A DNA stretch of 37,086 nucleotides. Origin: CAZAMB01 sp964486335. Lineage in GTDB: Bacteria; Planctomycetota; Phycisphaerae; UBA1845. Under the pieces are notes generated by a model, which had not been told where the DNA came from, ran no database searches, and was given only the letters and a program-made list of their open reading frames with translations. This document shows, piece after piece, positions 8,596 through 16,924 of the stretch. The first letter of the stretch is position 1; each line of letters starts with the position of its first letter. Location: NCBI GenBank assembly GCA_964486335.1, contig CAZAMB010000026.1, positions 1 through 37,086 of the forward strand. The letters are read 5' to 3'. The position numbers and the translations under genes were made by a program.

Positions 8596-9512
8596 TTCGA
8601 CGAATCGGACTGCGGCTCATCGCCGGAATCATCACCGTCGCCGCCATCTACACGCTCACCTTTCTCATGGTCGTTTCCATTCCGGGCAATCCATTTCAAA
8701 CCGGCGCGAGAAACATGCCCGCCGCGGCCGAGCGGGCTTTGCGAGCTCGCTATCAGATGGACGACAACTGGCGATATTTCGCCGGGTTTCTGAAGGGCGC
8801 CGTGCAATTCGACTTCGGTCCGACATTTACCTATTCCGAGTGGACTTGCAATGAGATTATCGCTTCGGCGCTGCCGGTGTCGGCGATGCTTGGGCTGCTG
8901 GCGATAGCGATTGCGCTGTTGATCGGCGTGCCCGCGGGCGTGGTGAGCGCGGTTCGGCGCGGAGGATGGGTCGAGGTCGGTACGGTCACGCTCGTGTTTG
9001 TCGGCATTTCCTTGCCAACTTTTGTAACCGGAGCGGCGTTGCTGACCGTCTTCGCGGTCTATCTGAAAATCGCGCCAGTCGGAGGGTGGGGAACGCTCTC
9101 TCACCTTCCGCTTCCGGCGCTGACGCTTGCCTTGCCGTTCGCGGCTTACATTGCCCGATTGACGCGCATGAGCATGCTCGAAGCGCTGGGCGCGGACTTT
9201 GTGCGAACCGCGATGGCGAAGGGATTGTCGAGGCGGACGGTCATTTGGAAGCACGCACTCAAGCCCGCGTTTCTGCCCGTGCTGAGCTATCTCGGTCCCG
9301 CGACGGCGCAGGCCATGACCGGGTCGTTTGTGGTTGAGAAAGTCTTCGGCGTTCCCGGGCTTGGACAACATTTCGTCAACGCGGCGCTCAACCGCGATGC
9401 GGGGCTGATTCTGGCCACGGTGCTCGTCTTTGCGACGATGCTTGTTGCGTTCAACGTTGTCGTGGACGTGCTGTACGCCTGGCTCGATCCGCGCATCACG
9501 GAGGCCGTATGA
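8592..9512 (+). CDS. Peptide ABC transporter permease, OppB/DppB type
   Basis: 306 residues from the ATG at 8592, which overlaps the stop of the binding protein gene as ATGA. The first segment ('RLIAGIITVAAIYTLTFLMV') and the following 'PGNPF' are typical of OppB/DppB permeases. About six membrane helices are visible, and the cytoplasmic EAA loop that contacts the ATPase is 'EALGADFVRTAMAKGLS..' near residue 200. It should form a heterodimeric channel with the next gene's product. An upstream in-frame codon at 8574 would lie inside the previous gene and is not preferred. Confidence 0.92.
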   Translation: MIRRIGLRLIAGIITVAAIYTLTFLMVVSIPGNPFQTGARNMPAAAERALRARYQMDDNWRYFAGFLKGAVQFDFGPTFTYSEWTCNEIIASALPVSAMLGLLAIAIALLIGVPAGVVSAVRRGGWVEVGTVTLVFVGISLPTFVTGAALLTVFAVYLKIAPVGGWGTLSHLPLPALTLALPFAAYIARLTRMSMLEALGADFVRTAMAKGLSRRTVIWKHALKPAFLPVLSYLGPATAQAMTGSFVVEKVFGVPGLGQHFVNAALNRDAGLILATVLVFATMLVAFNVVVDVLYAWLDPRITEAV

Positions 9513-10489
9513 ACTTGCGGTTTCGCCAGACCGCTGCGGGACGTCGATTCGCGATTGCGGTCAGCGCGGCGGTTCTCGGCTTGCTCGTCGTGATGGGAAT
9601 AACAACGCTGCCGGCATCGCTCCAATGGTACGATGTTCAAGAACTTGATACGGCGATTCGTCACAGACCGGCATGGGACCCCGTGGTGACACTGGATCGG
9701 TTTGAACCCGATCAATCCTTGCGGAAATCACTCTGGATCGGCACCTTGTACAAGGCGACCTCGTGGTTCGGGCACGACGATCTCGGTCGGAGCCTATTCT
9801 ATCGAACGATGCCGGGGTTCCTGATCAGTCTCGCGATCGGGTTGGCGGCTGCGGCGATGGCGGTGGTGATCGGAACGGCCTGGGGCGCCGTCGCGGCGAT
9901 GGCCGGCGGGCGAGTCGATATGCTGATGATGCGCGTCGTCGATCTGTTGTATGGACTGCCCTACATCCTGATGGTGATTTTGCTGAAGGTCGGCTTGACG
10001 CGTCCCCTGAGCGTGCTTTGTGGAGGCCATACACGGGCGGCTGATCTTGTCATTCTGCTCGTCGCCATTGGGGCGGTGAGTTGGCTGACCATGGCTCGCG
10101 TGATTCGCGGACAGGTGCTGTCGCTGCGGGCGCAGCCGTTTGTCGAGGCCGCCCGCGCCGCTGGCGCCGGACCGTTGTACATCCTAACGAGACACATCCT
10201 TCCCAACCTGATCGGGCCGATCATCGTTTATGCGACGCTGGTCATTCCGCAGGCCATCATGCAGGAATCGTTCTTGAGCTTTCTGGGCATCGGCGTCCAG
10301 CAACCGACGCCTTCGCTGGGCCGACTGGCCGCTGACGGTGTTCAGGCGGTGAATCTCTATGTGGATTACTGGTGGTTGATCGTGATCCCGTCCGGGGTGC
10401 TCGCGGCGACGCTGCTCGCGCTAAACTTCATCGGCGACTCGCTGCGCGATCGTTTTGATCCGCGCTCGGCACATAGGCCGGGGTTTTGA
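9509..10489 (+). CDS. Peptide ABC transporter permease, OppC/DppC type
   Basis: 326 residues, starting in an ATGA overlap with the OppB-like gene. It has an N-terminal helix, a long periplasmic segment with 'HDDLGRSLFYRTMPG' (the 'GTDxLGRD' motif of OppC proteins), then about five helices. The EAA loop reads 'EAARAAGAGPLYILTRHILPN', followed by 'IIVYATLVIPQAIMQESFLSF', characteristic of the family. It is the last gene of the run; neither an OppD nor an OppF ATPase follows, and the next gene is convergent 30 bases away. The ATPase must be encoded elsewhere if the transporter works. Confidence 0.92.
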   Translation: MNLRFRQTAAGRRFAIAVSAAVLGLLVVMGITTLPASLQWYDVQELDTAIRHRPAWDPVVTLDRFEPDQSLRKSLWIGTLYKATSWFGHDDLGRSLFYRTMPGFLISLAIGLAAAAMAVVIGTAWGAVAAMAGGRVDMLMMRVVDLLYGLPYILMVILLKVGLTRPLSVLCGGHTRAADLVILLVAIGAVSWLTMARVIRGQVLSLRAQPFVEAARAAGAGPLYILTRHILPNLIGPIIVYATLVIPQAIMQESFLSFLGIGVQQPTPSLGRLAADGVQAVNLYVDYWWLIVIPSGVLAATLLALNFIGDSLRDRFDPRSAHRPGF

Positions 10490-10519
10490 ATCAGACCGCA
10501 TCATCCTCCGCGGACGGAA

Positions 10520-11041
10520 TCAGCGTCGATCCGCGAACATGGCAATCATGCACTTGGCGAGGTCCGACCGGGCGGGGTTCGTAGAATGGGCGGCCGCCAG
10601 GGCCGACTCAAAACCTCGGTCTCGCGTGAACCTGTGCGGGGTTGTTTCATCGGTCTCGATAGCGGTTCTTTCAATCGTGGTCGGCCCGGTCAATGGGAGC
10701 GCCTGCGATGAGATGACCTGTTCACCGCGAAACATGTAGCCCGCGGTGAACGCCAGGACCGCTGCCGCTGCGTAACGAACGAAAGAAGGAAACGGACGAC
10801 TTGCGATGGAGCGCCTCGATACGGCCCCCTGGAGAGCGGATGCAAAGGGTACGCCATGGTCTGTAGGAATCCCCTCCGGCATGTTCGAACGCATGGTCGA
10901 CACCGCCGCCATCAGCGACTCGTATTCAGTTCGGCAACGATCGCATCGTTCCCGATGTTCATCGAACGCGACCCGCTCGGCCGCAACCAACTCGTCGCCG
11001 ATGGCATCGGCCAACAGGCTTTCAAATTGCTCGCAATTCAT
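10520..11041 (-). CDS. Membrane anti-sigma factor with zinc-finger (zf-HC2-like) domain
   Basis: 173 residues. The N-terminal 45 residues carry 'MNCEQFESLLADAIGDELVA' and then 'FDEHRERCDRC', the His/Cys pattern of zinc-binding anti-sigma domains. One hydrophobic segment, 'YAAAAVLAFTAGYMF', near residue 95 would span the inner membrane, putting the last 60 residues outside the cytoplasm as a sensor. The start codon overlaps the stop of the ECF sigma gene in ATGA, the usual arrangement for a sigma factor and its inhibitor. An alternative start seven codons upstream is unnecessary. The signal sensed is unknown. Confidence 0.82.
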   Translation of the reverse strand: MNCEQFESLLADAIGDELVAAERVAFDEHRERCDRCRTEYESLMAAVSTMRSNMPEGIPTDHGVPFASALQGAVSRRSIASRPFPSFVRYAAAAVLAFTAGYMFRGEQVISSQALPLTGPTTIERTAIETDETTPHRFTRDRGFESALAAAHSTNPARSDLAKCMIAMFADRR

Positions 11042-11577
11042 GCTTGTTCCTCGCTCTTCCATCGGGTTTGCAGTTGATCTCGGATGGCGCGAACCGCCCG
11101 AAGATAATGTGTTTTTGCCGTCGAAACGGAGACGCCGTGTTCTTCCGCGATTCGGGCGAACGTCAACCCGTCAAAGGTCTTCGCGATGAGAATGCTCCGC
11201 TGAACGTCGCTGATCGATTCCAGTCCCGTCGCCACGTCACGCCGAAGCTCATCACGTTCGGCTTGTGCCGAGGCCGAATCCACGCGGCTCGCGGGCTTCG
11301 CGTCCAGAAGTTCGTTCGGGAGCGTCTTGGCGCGTCGACCGCGGAACACATCGATGGATCGATTCAACGTCACGCGCCGCAGCCACGCCCGGTTCGACGA
11401 CAACGGCGGCTTGTCGTTTGTCCGCATCCAGCGGAGAAAGACGTCCTGAACCACATCCAATGCGTCGTGATGCCGACCAAGAACGCGATAGGCCCATCCG
11501 TAGACTTCGCGACTGTGGCGGCTGAAGTCGTCCAGCGGCTCTTGCTCGATCGGCGTGGCCGGCCCCTTAGCGTTCAT
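11038..11577 (-). CDS. ECF-type RNA polymerase sigma factor
   Basis: 179 residues. Region 2 is visible as 'YRVLGRHHDALDVVQDVFLRW' and 'NRAWLRRVTLNRSIDVFRGRR'; region 4 as 'LESISDVQRSILIAKTFDGL' followed by the helix-turn-helix 'FARIAEEHGVSVSTAKTHYL'. No region 3 is present, as expected for the ECF class. It overlaps the anti-sigma gene downstream in ATGA, and its first codons overlap the end of the lipoprotein gene upstream by 11 bases, so the three genes are very likely one coupled operon. Target promoters are unknown. Confidence 0.9.
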   Translation of the reverse strand: MNAKGPATPIEQEPLDDFSRHSREVYGWAYRVLGRHHDALDVVQDVFLRWMRTNDKPPLSSNRAWLRRVTLNRSIDVFRGRRAKTLPNELLDAKPASRVDSASAQAERDELRRDVATGLESISDVQRSILIAKTFDGLTFARIAEEHGVSVSTAKTHYLRAVRAIRDQLQTRWKSEEQA

Positions 11578-12610
11578 TTCGTTCTCTCGGCATCCGAGCC
11601 GTTACCATCAATTCGTAAGTTCGGTCGCGAAAGGCCGAGCCGTCAAACTCCCAACTAACGGATCCGTCGTCACGCAACTTGTCGCCGTTGTGAGCCACGA
11701 TCTCGCCGGGCAGGTGAACAGCAACTTCAAACCCGTGACCGCCGAGTTCGGTAGTGATCTGGTGGCGTTTTCTTGCGCGGGCATAGGCGGTTTCGAAACG
11801 GACCATCGAATCGTCATCGTACCTCGCAGCGGATCGCAACGTCTCACGAAACGCGGACTGCAAGGCATTAACCGCCTGCTTCGACGCTTCGTCGAACATC
11901 GCGTTGCGATGCTCCTCGTCAAGCCCGGCCGCGCGATCCAACAGCGCATCAAGGTCCTGAGCCTCGGCGGTTTTCAGAATCGCCGTTCGCGCGGCAAGCC
12001 ATGCGTCTTGCGGCAAGTCAGGATCGGATTCCTTCAGCGCCTCGCGAGTCAGCTCGATTTGCTTGTACGTCTCTACGCCGAAGCTTGCGGAGAGCAGCGT
12101 CTTCCGTTCATCCGGCGTCAGCTCCTCCATTGGTTTCTCAAGGAGTTTCTTGACGGAGTCATCGAAGCCCTGGTCCTGCCAGAACTGGATGGGGGACCAA
12201 CTCCTCGGCGTGTAAACGCGGCGAAAATGAAGATACACGCCATCGTCTCTCGTCTCGCGCCTCAACGTCGTGGGAAATGTAAGATACAAGTCCGCGTCTC
12301 TGTCGCCCTTGCCTGCGAAGTTCGAGGGAAGCGGCTCGCCCGCCGCGAATTTTCGTTCCGTGCGCAGCGCGATGGTCTCCTTACCGTCGTCGTTCACCGA
12401 CGAATCGCGGCTTACGTTCCAACCGCCTTCTCCGGCCGGAAGGGCATCGGCCGTCTCAAAGTCCTTGACCTCGCCTTCAAATTCCAACGAGATGGCGACC
12501 TTGCCGTCGGTTTCGACCGTAATCACTTCCTTTCGGCGAAGACACCCGCCCGTTGAAGCCAGCGTAACGATGGCAATCAATACCGCGCCATTCAGATTTT
12601 TCAGCAACAT
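11567..12610 (-). CDS. Probable lipoprotein, first gene of a sigma/anti-sigma operon
   Basis: 347 residues, family not recognised. The N-terminus 'MLLKNLNGAVLIAIVTLAST' followed by GGC is a lipoprotein signal with a slightly unusual lipobox (T-G-G-C), Cys at residue 23. After it come 'VITVETDGKVAISLEFEGEV' and other beta-rich segments, a helical middle (residues 150-270), and a C-terminal beta segment ending in 'YELMVTARMP'. No second membrane segment is seen. The gene has a good GGAGG site (within ACGGAGGATAAGCC) and overlaps the ECF sigma gene by 11 bases. Its place at the head of the operon suggests it is regulated with, or helps sense for, the sigma/anti-sigma pair; that is inference. Confidence 0.7.
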   Translation of the reverse strand: MLLKNLNGAVLIAIVTLASTGGCLRRKEVITVETDGKVAISLEFEGEVKDFETADALPAGEGGWNVSRDSSVNDDGKETIALRTERKFAAGEPLPSNFAGKGDRDADLYLTFPTTLRRETRDDGVYLHFRRVYTPRSWSPIQFWQDQGFDDSVKKLLEKPMEELTPDERKTLLSASFGVETYKQIELTREALKESDPDLPQDAWLAARTAILKTAEAQDLDALLDRAAGLDEEHRNAMFDEASKQAVNALQSAFRETLRSAARYDDDSMVRFETAYARARKRHQITTELGGHGFEVAVHLPGEIVAHNGDKLRDDGSVSWEFDGSAFRDRTYELMVTARMPRERNER

Positions 12611-12620
12611 GGCTTATCCT

Positions 12621-12696
12621 CCGTCAATAGTTCCTATCGGGTCCACTGAATACTTGACGGACTCATCATTCGTTTGGATGACACAAATCCTATCGG
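12621..12696 (-). promoter_or_regulatory. Leader of the lipoprotein-sigma operon: dyad over the ribosome binding site and a direct repeat
   Basis: CCGTCAA and TTGACGG are exact inverted repeats (12654-12660 and 12621-12627 on the plus strand) separated by 26 bases. On the transcript, the downstream arm merges into the GGAGG ribosome binding site of the lipoprotein gene. CCGATAGGA occurs twice, 56 bp apart (12632-12640 and 12688-12696). This could be an RNA hairpin that limits translation, or sigma or regulator binding sites. Confidence 0.3.
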
Positions 12697-12739
12697 AGTT
12701 AGACTTTTTTGAACGTTCGCGGCTACGGCCCAGCCCGGC

Positions 12740-13303
12740 TTATCGGGTCAGCAGTGCAAAGACTTCACGGTTGCCCCCATGCCCGCGGACCGGACTGTCC
12801 ACCGTCCCGCGCACGCTCCAACCCGCCGCTTCGATGGCGGTGCGAACCGCTTGGAGCACGCCGGCAAGCTCCGATTCCGGCAACACACCTTCGACCAGCA
12901 GGTCGCGATCAGCTTCGTAATGCGGCTTGATCAACGTGACGATTTGGCCTCCTTTCCCAAGAAGGCCAAAAGCATTGGGCAGAATTCGCGCTTGAGGCGT
13001 CCACCCAACATCGATGGTTACAAGGTCGATCGGCTCGGGCAAAACGACGTGCATGGCGTTCGCGCGTTCATGGACGACAACACGCTCGTGCCTTCGCAAA
13101 CGCCAGGCGAGGGTTCCGTAAGCCGTATCCACTGAATGAACTCGGGCCGCGCCGCGCTGCAACAGGCAATCGACGAACCCGCCGACGTGGCTGCCCAGGT
13201 CGGCACAGACGATTCCGGAGACGTCAATGTGGAAATGGTCGAGCGCGGCCGCTAACTTTTCGCCGCCGCGAGATACAAAAGATGAAGGTGGATCGGCAGG
13301 CAT
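12740..13303 (-). CDS. TlyA-like FtsJ-fold rRNA methyltransferase without an S4 domain
   Basis: 187 residues. The catalytic half of TlyA is complete: 'FVSRGGEKLAAALDHFHID', 'CADLGSHVGGFVDCLLQRGA' (SAM loop), 'VTIDVGWTPQARILPN', 'VTLIKPHYEADRD' and 'GHGGNREVFALL'. The Lys-Asp-Lys-Glu set of FtsJ-type 2'-O-methyltransferases can be assigned to SRGGEK, TIDV, IKP and NRE. TlyA proteins normally begin with an S4 RNA-binding domain of about 60 residues; it is absent, and only 83 bp lie between this start and the rpsT stop, too little to hold it. TlyA enzymes 2'-O-methylate cytidines in rRNA, consistent with the neighbour rpsT, but the target here is uncertain. Confidence 0.82.
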   Translation of the reverse strand: MPADPPSSFVSRGGEKLAAALDHFHIDVSGIVCADLGSHVGGFVDCLLQRGAARVHSVDTAYGTLAWRLRRHERVVVHERANAMHVVLPEPIDLVTIDVGWTPQARILPNAFGLLGKGGQIVTLIKPHYEADRDLLVEGVLPESELAGVLQAVRTAIEAAGWSVRGTVDSPVRGHGGNREVFALLTR

Positions 13304-13386
13304 GAAGCGTCACGGTCCACGATTGGAGTGGACTCCACGGCGCAAGCAGAATCAGCCGTCACCAGTCTGGTTTCCAGCCGACAGAT

Positions 13387-13665
13387 CTACTTCGACTTGG
13401 CGCCTAACGCCGCATTGACCCGCTTGGCCAATCGAGATTTTCGCCGCGCTGCGGTGTTTCGATGGATCGTGCCCTTCGCGGCGGTCTGATCGAGCGTCTT
13501 TGTGACGCGAACCAGCAACGCCTTGGCTTGCTCTTTGTTGCCGTCATGAAGAGCATCGGAAAGCTTTCGCGTTTCCGTCTTGAGCTCGGCCTTTCGTGCG
13601 CGGTTCCGCTCACGATTTCGTTCGTTCTGTTTGACCCGCTTGGCGGCGGAAGGCAGATTAGGCAC
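13387..13665 (-). CDS. rpsT: Small ribosomal subunit protein bS20
   Basis: 92 residues. It is strongly basic with the family pattern 'MPNLPSAAKRVKQNERNRER' at the N-terminus and 'AAKGTIHRNTAARRKSRLAK' in the C-terminal half, and binds 16S rRNA during small-subunit assembly. The start codon is GTG at 13665, with a GGAG nine bases upstream. It lies 36 bases after the stop of the TPR gene and 83 bases before the TlyA-like gene on the same strand. The length is within the normal range. Confidence 0.95.
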   Translation of the reverse strand: MPNLPSAAKRVKQNERNRERNRARKAELKTETRKLSDALHDGNKEQAKALLVRVTKTLDQTAAKGTIHRNTAARRKSRLAKRVNAALGAKSK

Positions 13666-13701
13666 GTTTCGATTCTCCGTAAATTAACGTCTTACCACCG
13701 A

Positions 13702-15162
13702 TCAGTCTCGGTTCGTCAAGGCATCCAGTCTAGCACGAACATCGGAATAGTTATAGTCCTGTCGCAGAATAGCTCCATAGGTCGCCCGGGCATCGTCGTA
13801 TTTGGACGCGGCCTCCTGCGCCCGTCCAAGCCAATATTGCATCGTTTTTGCCAGATCGTCGTCCGTAATCTCGTATTCCTGGGCCGCATCTTTGAGGGAG
13901 TTGATCGCCTGTACGAAATACCCTTTCCGAAAGAAGCACCGCCCAAGGAAGGTGTCCGCGGCCGCTCGGTTTTTGGGGTCGTTTCGGGCCGACTGTAGAA
14001 GAGGGATGGCTTCGTCAAACTGTCCCGCGTGAAAACGCCGCACGCCAAGCTCGAACCGCATTCGGTTGTCAGTCGGATACCGCTCCACACGATCCTTGAA
14101 GACGCTGAGTTCAAAGCGAAGCTGCTCGATTCGAGCTTTCTTGACGGCGTCCGCCTCGCCGGATTTCTGGGCATCCCGAACTGCCCGGCCCAGCTGCTTC
14201 ATCCGAATGTCGTCAGCCAGCTGCTTCCACCGGTATTCATCCGATCGTTTGTATTCGGCGACCAAAACTCCGATCGCCTTCATTTCCTCGTCCTCTCGCT
14301 CGCGGCGACAGAGCATGTCGATAAACTGCTTGATAACCGCCGCATTCTCTGGATTCTGATTGAATTCGGCTTCCGCCTTGACGATCAGCTCGTCCATGCG
14401 ATCGTCGCTGGTCACGCTGCGTTGCTGGTCGTGCAGGTCGGCCGCCTCTTCGGCATCGACAATGCTGTCTCGATAGGAACCGCCGTCCGAGTACTTTCCC
14501 TTGAGAATCGTGAGCTTCGTCGAAAGCCCTTTCAGCGCATTCTCAACCGTCGAGTCTTTCGGAATACGTCGTCGCCAGAGGTTGATGACCTCGACGCCCG
14601 AGGTGAATACCGCCACACCGAAAGCGTGCTCCGCCCGCGTCGCGGCGCGATCGCCGAGTTCCTCATACAATTGGACGAGGGATTGAAACTGTTTCGCGCT
14701 TGTCTTGGCGTTAGACTCCAGCGTCTTGTGCAACACGCCCGCCGACCAGCGCGCCGCATCCTCGGCGCGAAGACGGGAGCTGTTCTTCGCCAACGCCTCG
14801 ACATAGGAAGTGTTGTCAGGGTCGCGGCCGAACAACCAAAGTGAATTAAGAAACGCCTGCTTCGGGTCCTTGTCGTTGACCGATCGCTTGAGCGTGTCGG
14901 TCAGCCCCGGCTTTTTCCCTCCGGTTTGGCGACGCGCCACCGCACATCCGTGCAGGGGCTTGAGCGCCTCCTCCACCGCGTCGGGCCAGAACTCCAGTCC
15001 GTTGACGTAATACTCGATGGCATAGTCGAACTGGCGCTTCTCTCCCAGTTCCCGCGCCCGCGCGAACCACTTGTTGGCTTTGGCGCGATCCTCATCCGTC
15101 GTCGGGAAGCGGGCATTCGTGTCAGAGGGTTCTTCTGGAACGCCGTTGTTCTTCTTTGCCAT
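13702..15162 (-). CDS. Tetratricopeptide-repeat protein of unknown function
   Basis: 486 residues, no signal peptide or membrane segment, so probably cytoplasmic. TPR-like helices are visible near residues 28-60 ('WFARARELGEKRQFDYAIEY'), and more clearly near 370-470 ('FELGVRRFHAGQFDEAIPLL', then 'FLGRCFFRKGYFVQAINSL', then 'YWLGRAQEAASKYDDARATY'). The middle third is charged and helical, including a likely coiled coil around 'IEQLRFELSVFKDRVERYP'. The gene is first in the minus-strand run leading to rpsT and divergent from def across a 234-bp spacer. TPR proteins are usually protein-protein adaptors; the partner is unknown. Confidence 0.75.
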   Translation of the reverse strand: MAKKNNGVPEEPSDTNARFPTTDEDRAKANKWFARARELGEKRQFDYAIEYYVNGLEFWPDAVEEALKPLHGCAVARRQTGGKKPGLTDTLKRSVNDKDPKQAFLNSLWLFGRDPDNTSYVEALAKNSSRLRAEDAARWSAGVLHKTLESNAKTSAKQFQSLVQLYEELGDRAATRAEHAFGVAVFTSGVEVINLWRRRIPKDSTVENALKGLSTKLTILKGKYSDGGSYRDSIVDAEEAADLHDQQRSVTSDDRMDELIVKAEAEFNQNPENAAVIKQFIDMLCRREREDEEMKAIGVLVAEYKRSDEYRWKQLADDIRMKQLGRAVRDAQKSGEADAVKKARIEQLRFELSVFKDRVERYPTDNRMRFELGVRRFHAGQFDEAIPLLQSARNDPKNRAAADTFLGRCFFRKGYFVQAINSLKDAAQEYEITDDDLAKTMQYWLGRAQEAASKYDDARATYGAILRQDYNYSDVRARLDALTNRD

Positions 15163-15396
15163 GAATGCCGATTAGCATTTCGGATTGAAATGCGTTGCCT
15201 CGCCTAGGCCGCCCTCAACGAACTCACGCGCCGCCACCGTTTCCATCTCGGAAACGATTCATAATCGTCGGACGGGTTTTGTTACTCTCGTCGTGGTAAC
15301 CCTTTACAATGGGCAGACAGGGCATAGTATCATCCAAAGGAGCGCTGTCAAGCAAACCCAAGGCGCCGCCGGGTCGTCCTGATGGGATAGCCGATC

Positions 15397-15933
15397 TTGA
15401 AACCTCAACGACTGGCCAGCCTTCGCATCGTTCATTATCCCGATCCGGTGCTCAAGAGAGTAGCCGCCGATGTGCGAGAGTTTGGTCCGGACCTGGAGAA
15501 ACTGGCCTCGCGCATGTTCGAGTTGATGCGCCTCGAACAAGGAGTCGGCCTGGCGGCCCCCCAGGTCGGCATCAGCCTTCGACTCTTCATCTGTAACCCG
15601 ACGGGAGAACCGAGTGACGACCTCGTCTGCGTGAATCCGCAACTCGATGAATTGACGGGAGGCGAGGAAAAAGAAGAGGGATGTCTCTCCATCCCCGGCG
15701 CGACGGTGACCATGCGGCGCGCCGTCCAGGCCGTCCTGACGGCCTACGATGTCAAGGGACAACTCTTTCGGCGGAGTGGAACCGACTTGATCGCGAGAAT
15801 CTGGCAGCACGAAGTGGATCACCTAAACGGACGGCTGATCATTGACAATCTGTCTCCATCCGATGAAATCGCAAACCGCCGCGTGCTTCGCCAGCTTCGG
15901 AGCCAATTCAAGCCCGCCACAAACACCCGGTGA
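15397..15933 (+). CDS. def: Peptide deformylase
   Basis: 178 residues. The enzyme removes the N-formyl group from nascent proteins using a metal ion. All three family motifs are present: 'GVGLAAPQVG' (motif 1), 'EGCLS' (motif 2, with the metal-binding Cys) and 'QHEVDHLNG' (motif 3, HExxH). The ORF opens with TTG at 15397 ('LKPQRLASLRIVHYPDPVL'); no ATG or GTG is available before the conserved 'YPDPVLKRVA', and an upstream in-frame stop is close, so TTG is the likely start. fmt begins seven bases after the stop; the pair forms the usual def-fmt operon that removes and adds the formyl group of initiator Met. Confidence 0.95.
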   Translation: MKPQRLASLRIVHYPDPVLKRVAADVREFGPDLEKLASRMFELMRLEQGVGLAAPQVGISLRLFICNPTGEPSDDLVCVNPQLDELTGGEEKEEGCLSIPGATVTMRRAVQAVLTAYDVKGQLFRRSGTDLIARIWQHEVDHLNGRLIIDNLSPSDEIANRRVLRQLRSQFKPATNTR

Positions 15934-15940
15934 CCGAATC

Positions 15941-16924
15941 ATGCGCATCGTATTTCTTGGATCAGGCGCTTTTGCCGTGCCCACGCTGCGACGGCTCGCC
16001 GACGGCCTGCATGAGTTGGTTCTTACGGTGACGCAACCGGCGCGGAGCAGCGGGCGCGGCCTGAAGCAGACCCCGACACCGGTCATGTGCGCGGCCGACG
16101 AGCTGGGGCTTCCTGCCGTTGAAACGCCCAACGTCAACGCGCCTGAGTTTGTCGATCGCATCCGATCGTTGAATGCCCGGCTGATAATCGTGGTCGCCTT
16201 CGGACAAAAACTGGGGCCGGAGTTTCTCAGCGCGGCCCCCGGCGGCGCCGTCAACCTGCACGCCTCCTTGCTTCCGAAATACCGCGGCGCCGCTCCGATT
16301 CAATGGGCCGTTGTTCGCGGTGAATCCGAAACCGGAAATACGGTCTTTCGTATCGTGAGCCGCATGGACGCCGGTCCGATCCTCTCGCAAAACGCCACGC
16401 CCATCGACCCAACCGAAACCGCCGGTGAACTGCACGATCGCCTGTCCGAGCTTGGGGTTCAGACCGTGCTTTCGGCGATCGAACAATTTGTCGGGAACAC
16501 GAATCCGCCCGGCAGAAATCAGGACGATTCCCTGGCGACGCTTGCCCCGAAGATCAAGAAAACCGATGGAATTGTGGATTTTTCAAGACCCGCGCGACAG
16601 GTGGTGGACCACATTCGGGGAATGACGCCTTGGCCCGGCGCCACCGCGCAATACGTCGCCGCGAACGGGAGATCGGAAACCGTGACCATCGTGCGCGCCG
16701 GAATCTCTGACGTGCGTGCCACTGCCGCCCTGATGCCGGGACTTGTAACCGACTCGCTCACCGTGAACGCCGTCGACGGAACCCTGAACATCCTCGAAAT
16801 CAAACCCGAGTCCGGACGAGTGATGTTTTGGCGGGACTTTGTGAACGGTCGTCATGTCCGACCGGGCGACCGGTTCGTCACGCTCGGCGCCGTCAACGAG
16901 AATCATCCGCCAGCCGCAACGTGA
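15941..16924 (+). CDS. fmt: Methionyl-tRNA formyltransferase
   Basis: 327 residues from the ATG at 15941; an earlier in-frame ATG lies inside def and is rejected. The enzyme formylates initiator Met-tRNA with 10-formyl-tetrahydrofolate. Motifs: 'MRIVFLGSGAFAVPTLRRL' at the N-terminus, 'PARSSGRGLKQTPTPV', the catalytic region 'NLHASLLPKYRGAAPIQWAV' with the conserved Asn, His and the SLLPKYRG folate-binding signature, 'MDAGPIL', and the C-terminal domain after 'KIKKTDGIVDFSRPA'. Its last 32 bases overlap the 3' end of the convergent PDZ protein gene. Confidence 0.95.
   Translation: MRIVFLGSGAFAVPTLRRLADGLHELVLTVTQPARSSGRGLKQTPTPVMCAADELGLPAVETPNVNAPEFVDRIRSLNARLIIVVAFGQKLGPEFLSAAPGGAVNLHASLLPKYRGAAPIQWAVVRGESETGNTVFRIVSRMDAGPILSQNATPIDPTETAGELHDRLSELGVQTVLSAIEQFVGNTNPPGRNQDDSLATLAPKIKKTDGIVDFSRPARQVVDHIRGMTPWPGATAQYVAANGRSETVTIVRAGISDVRATAALMPGLVTDSLTVNAVDGTLNILEIKPESGRVMFWRDFVNGRHVRPGDRFVTLGAVNENHPPAAT

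Noticed and set aside
12711..12718. GAACGTTC as a LexA box
   Set aside because: The palindrome lacks the internal spacer of known GAAC-N-GTTC boxes and is not upstream of a repair gene.
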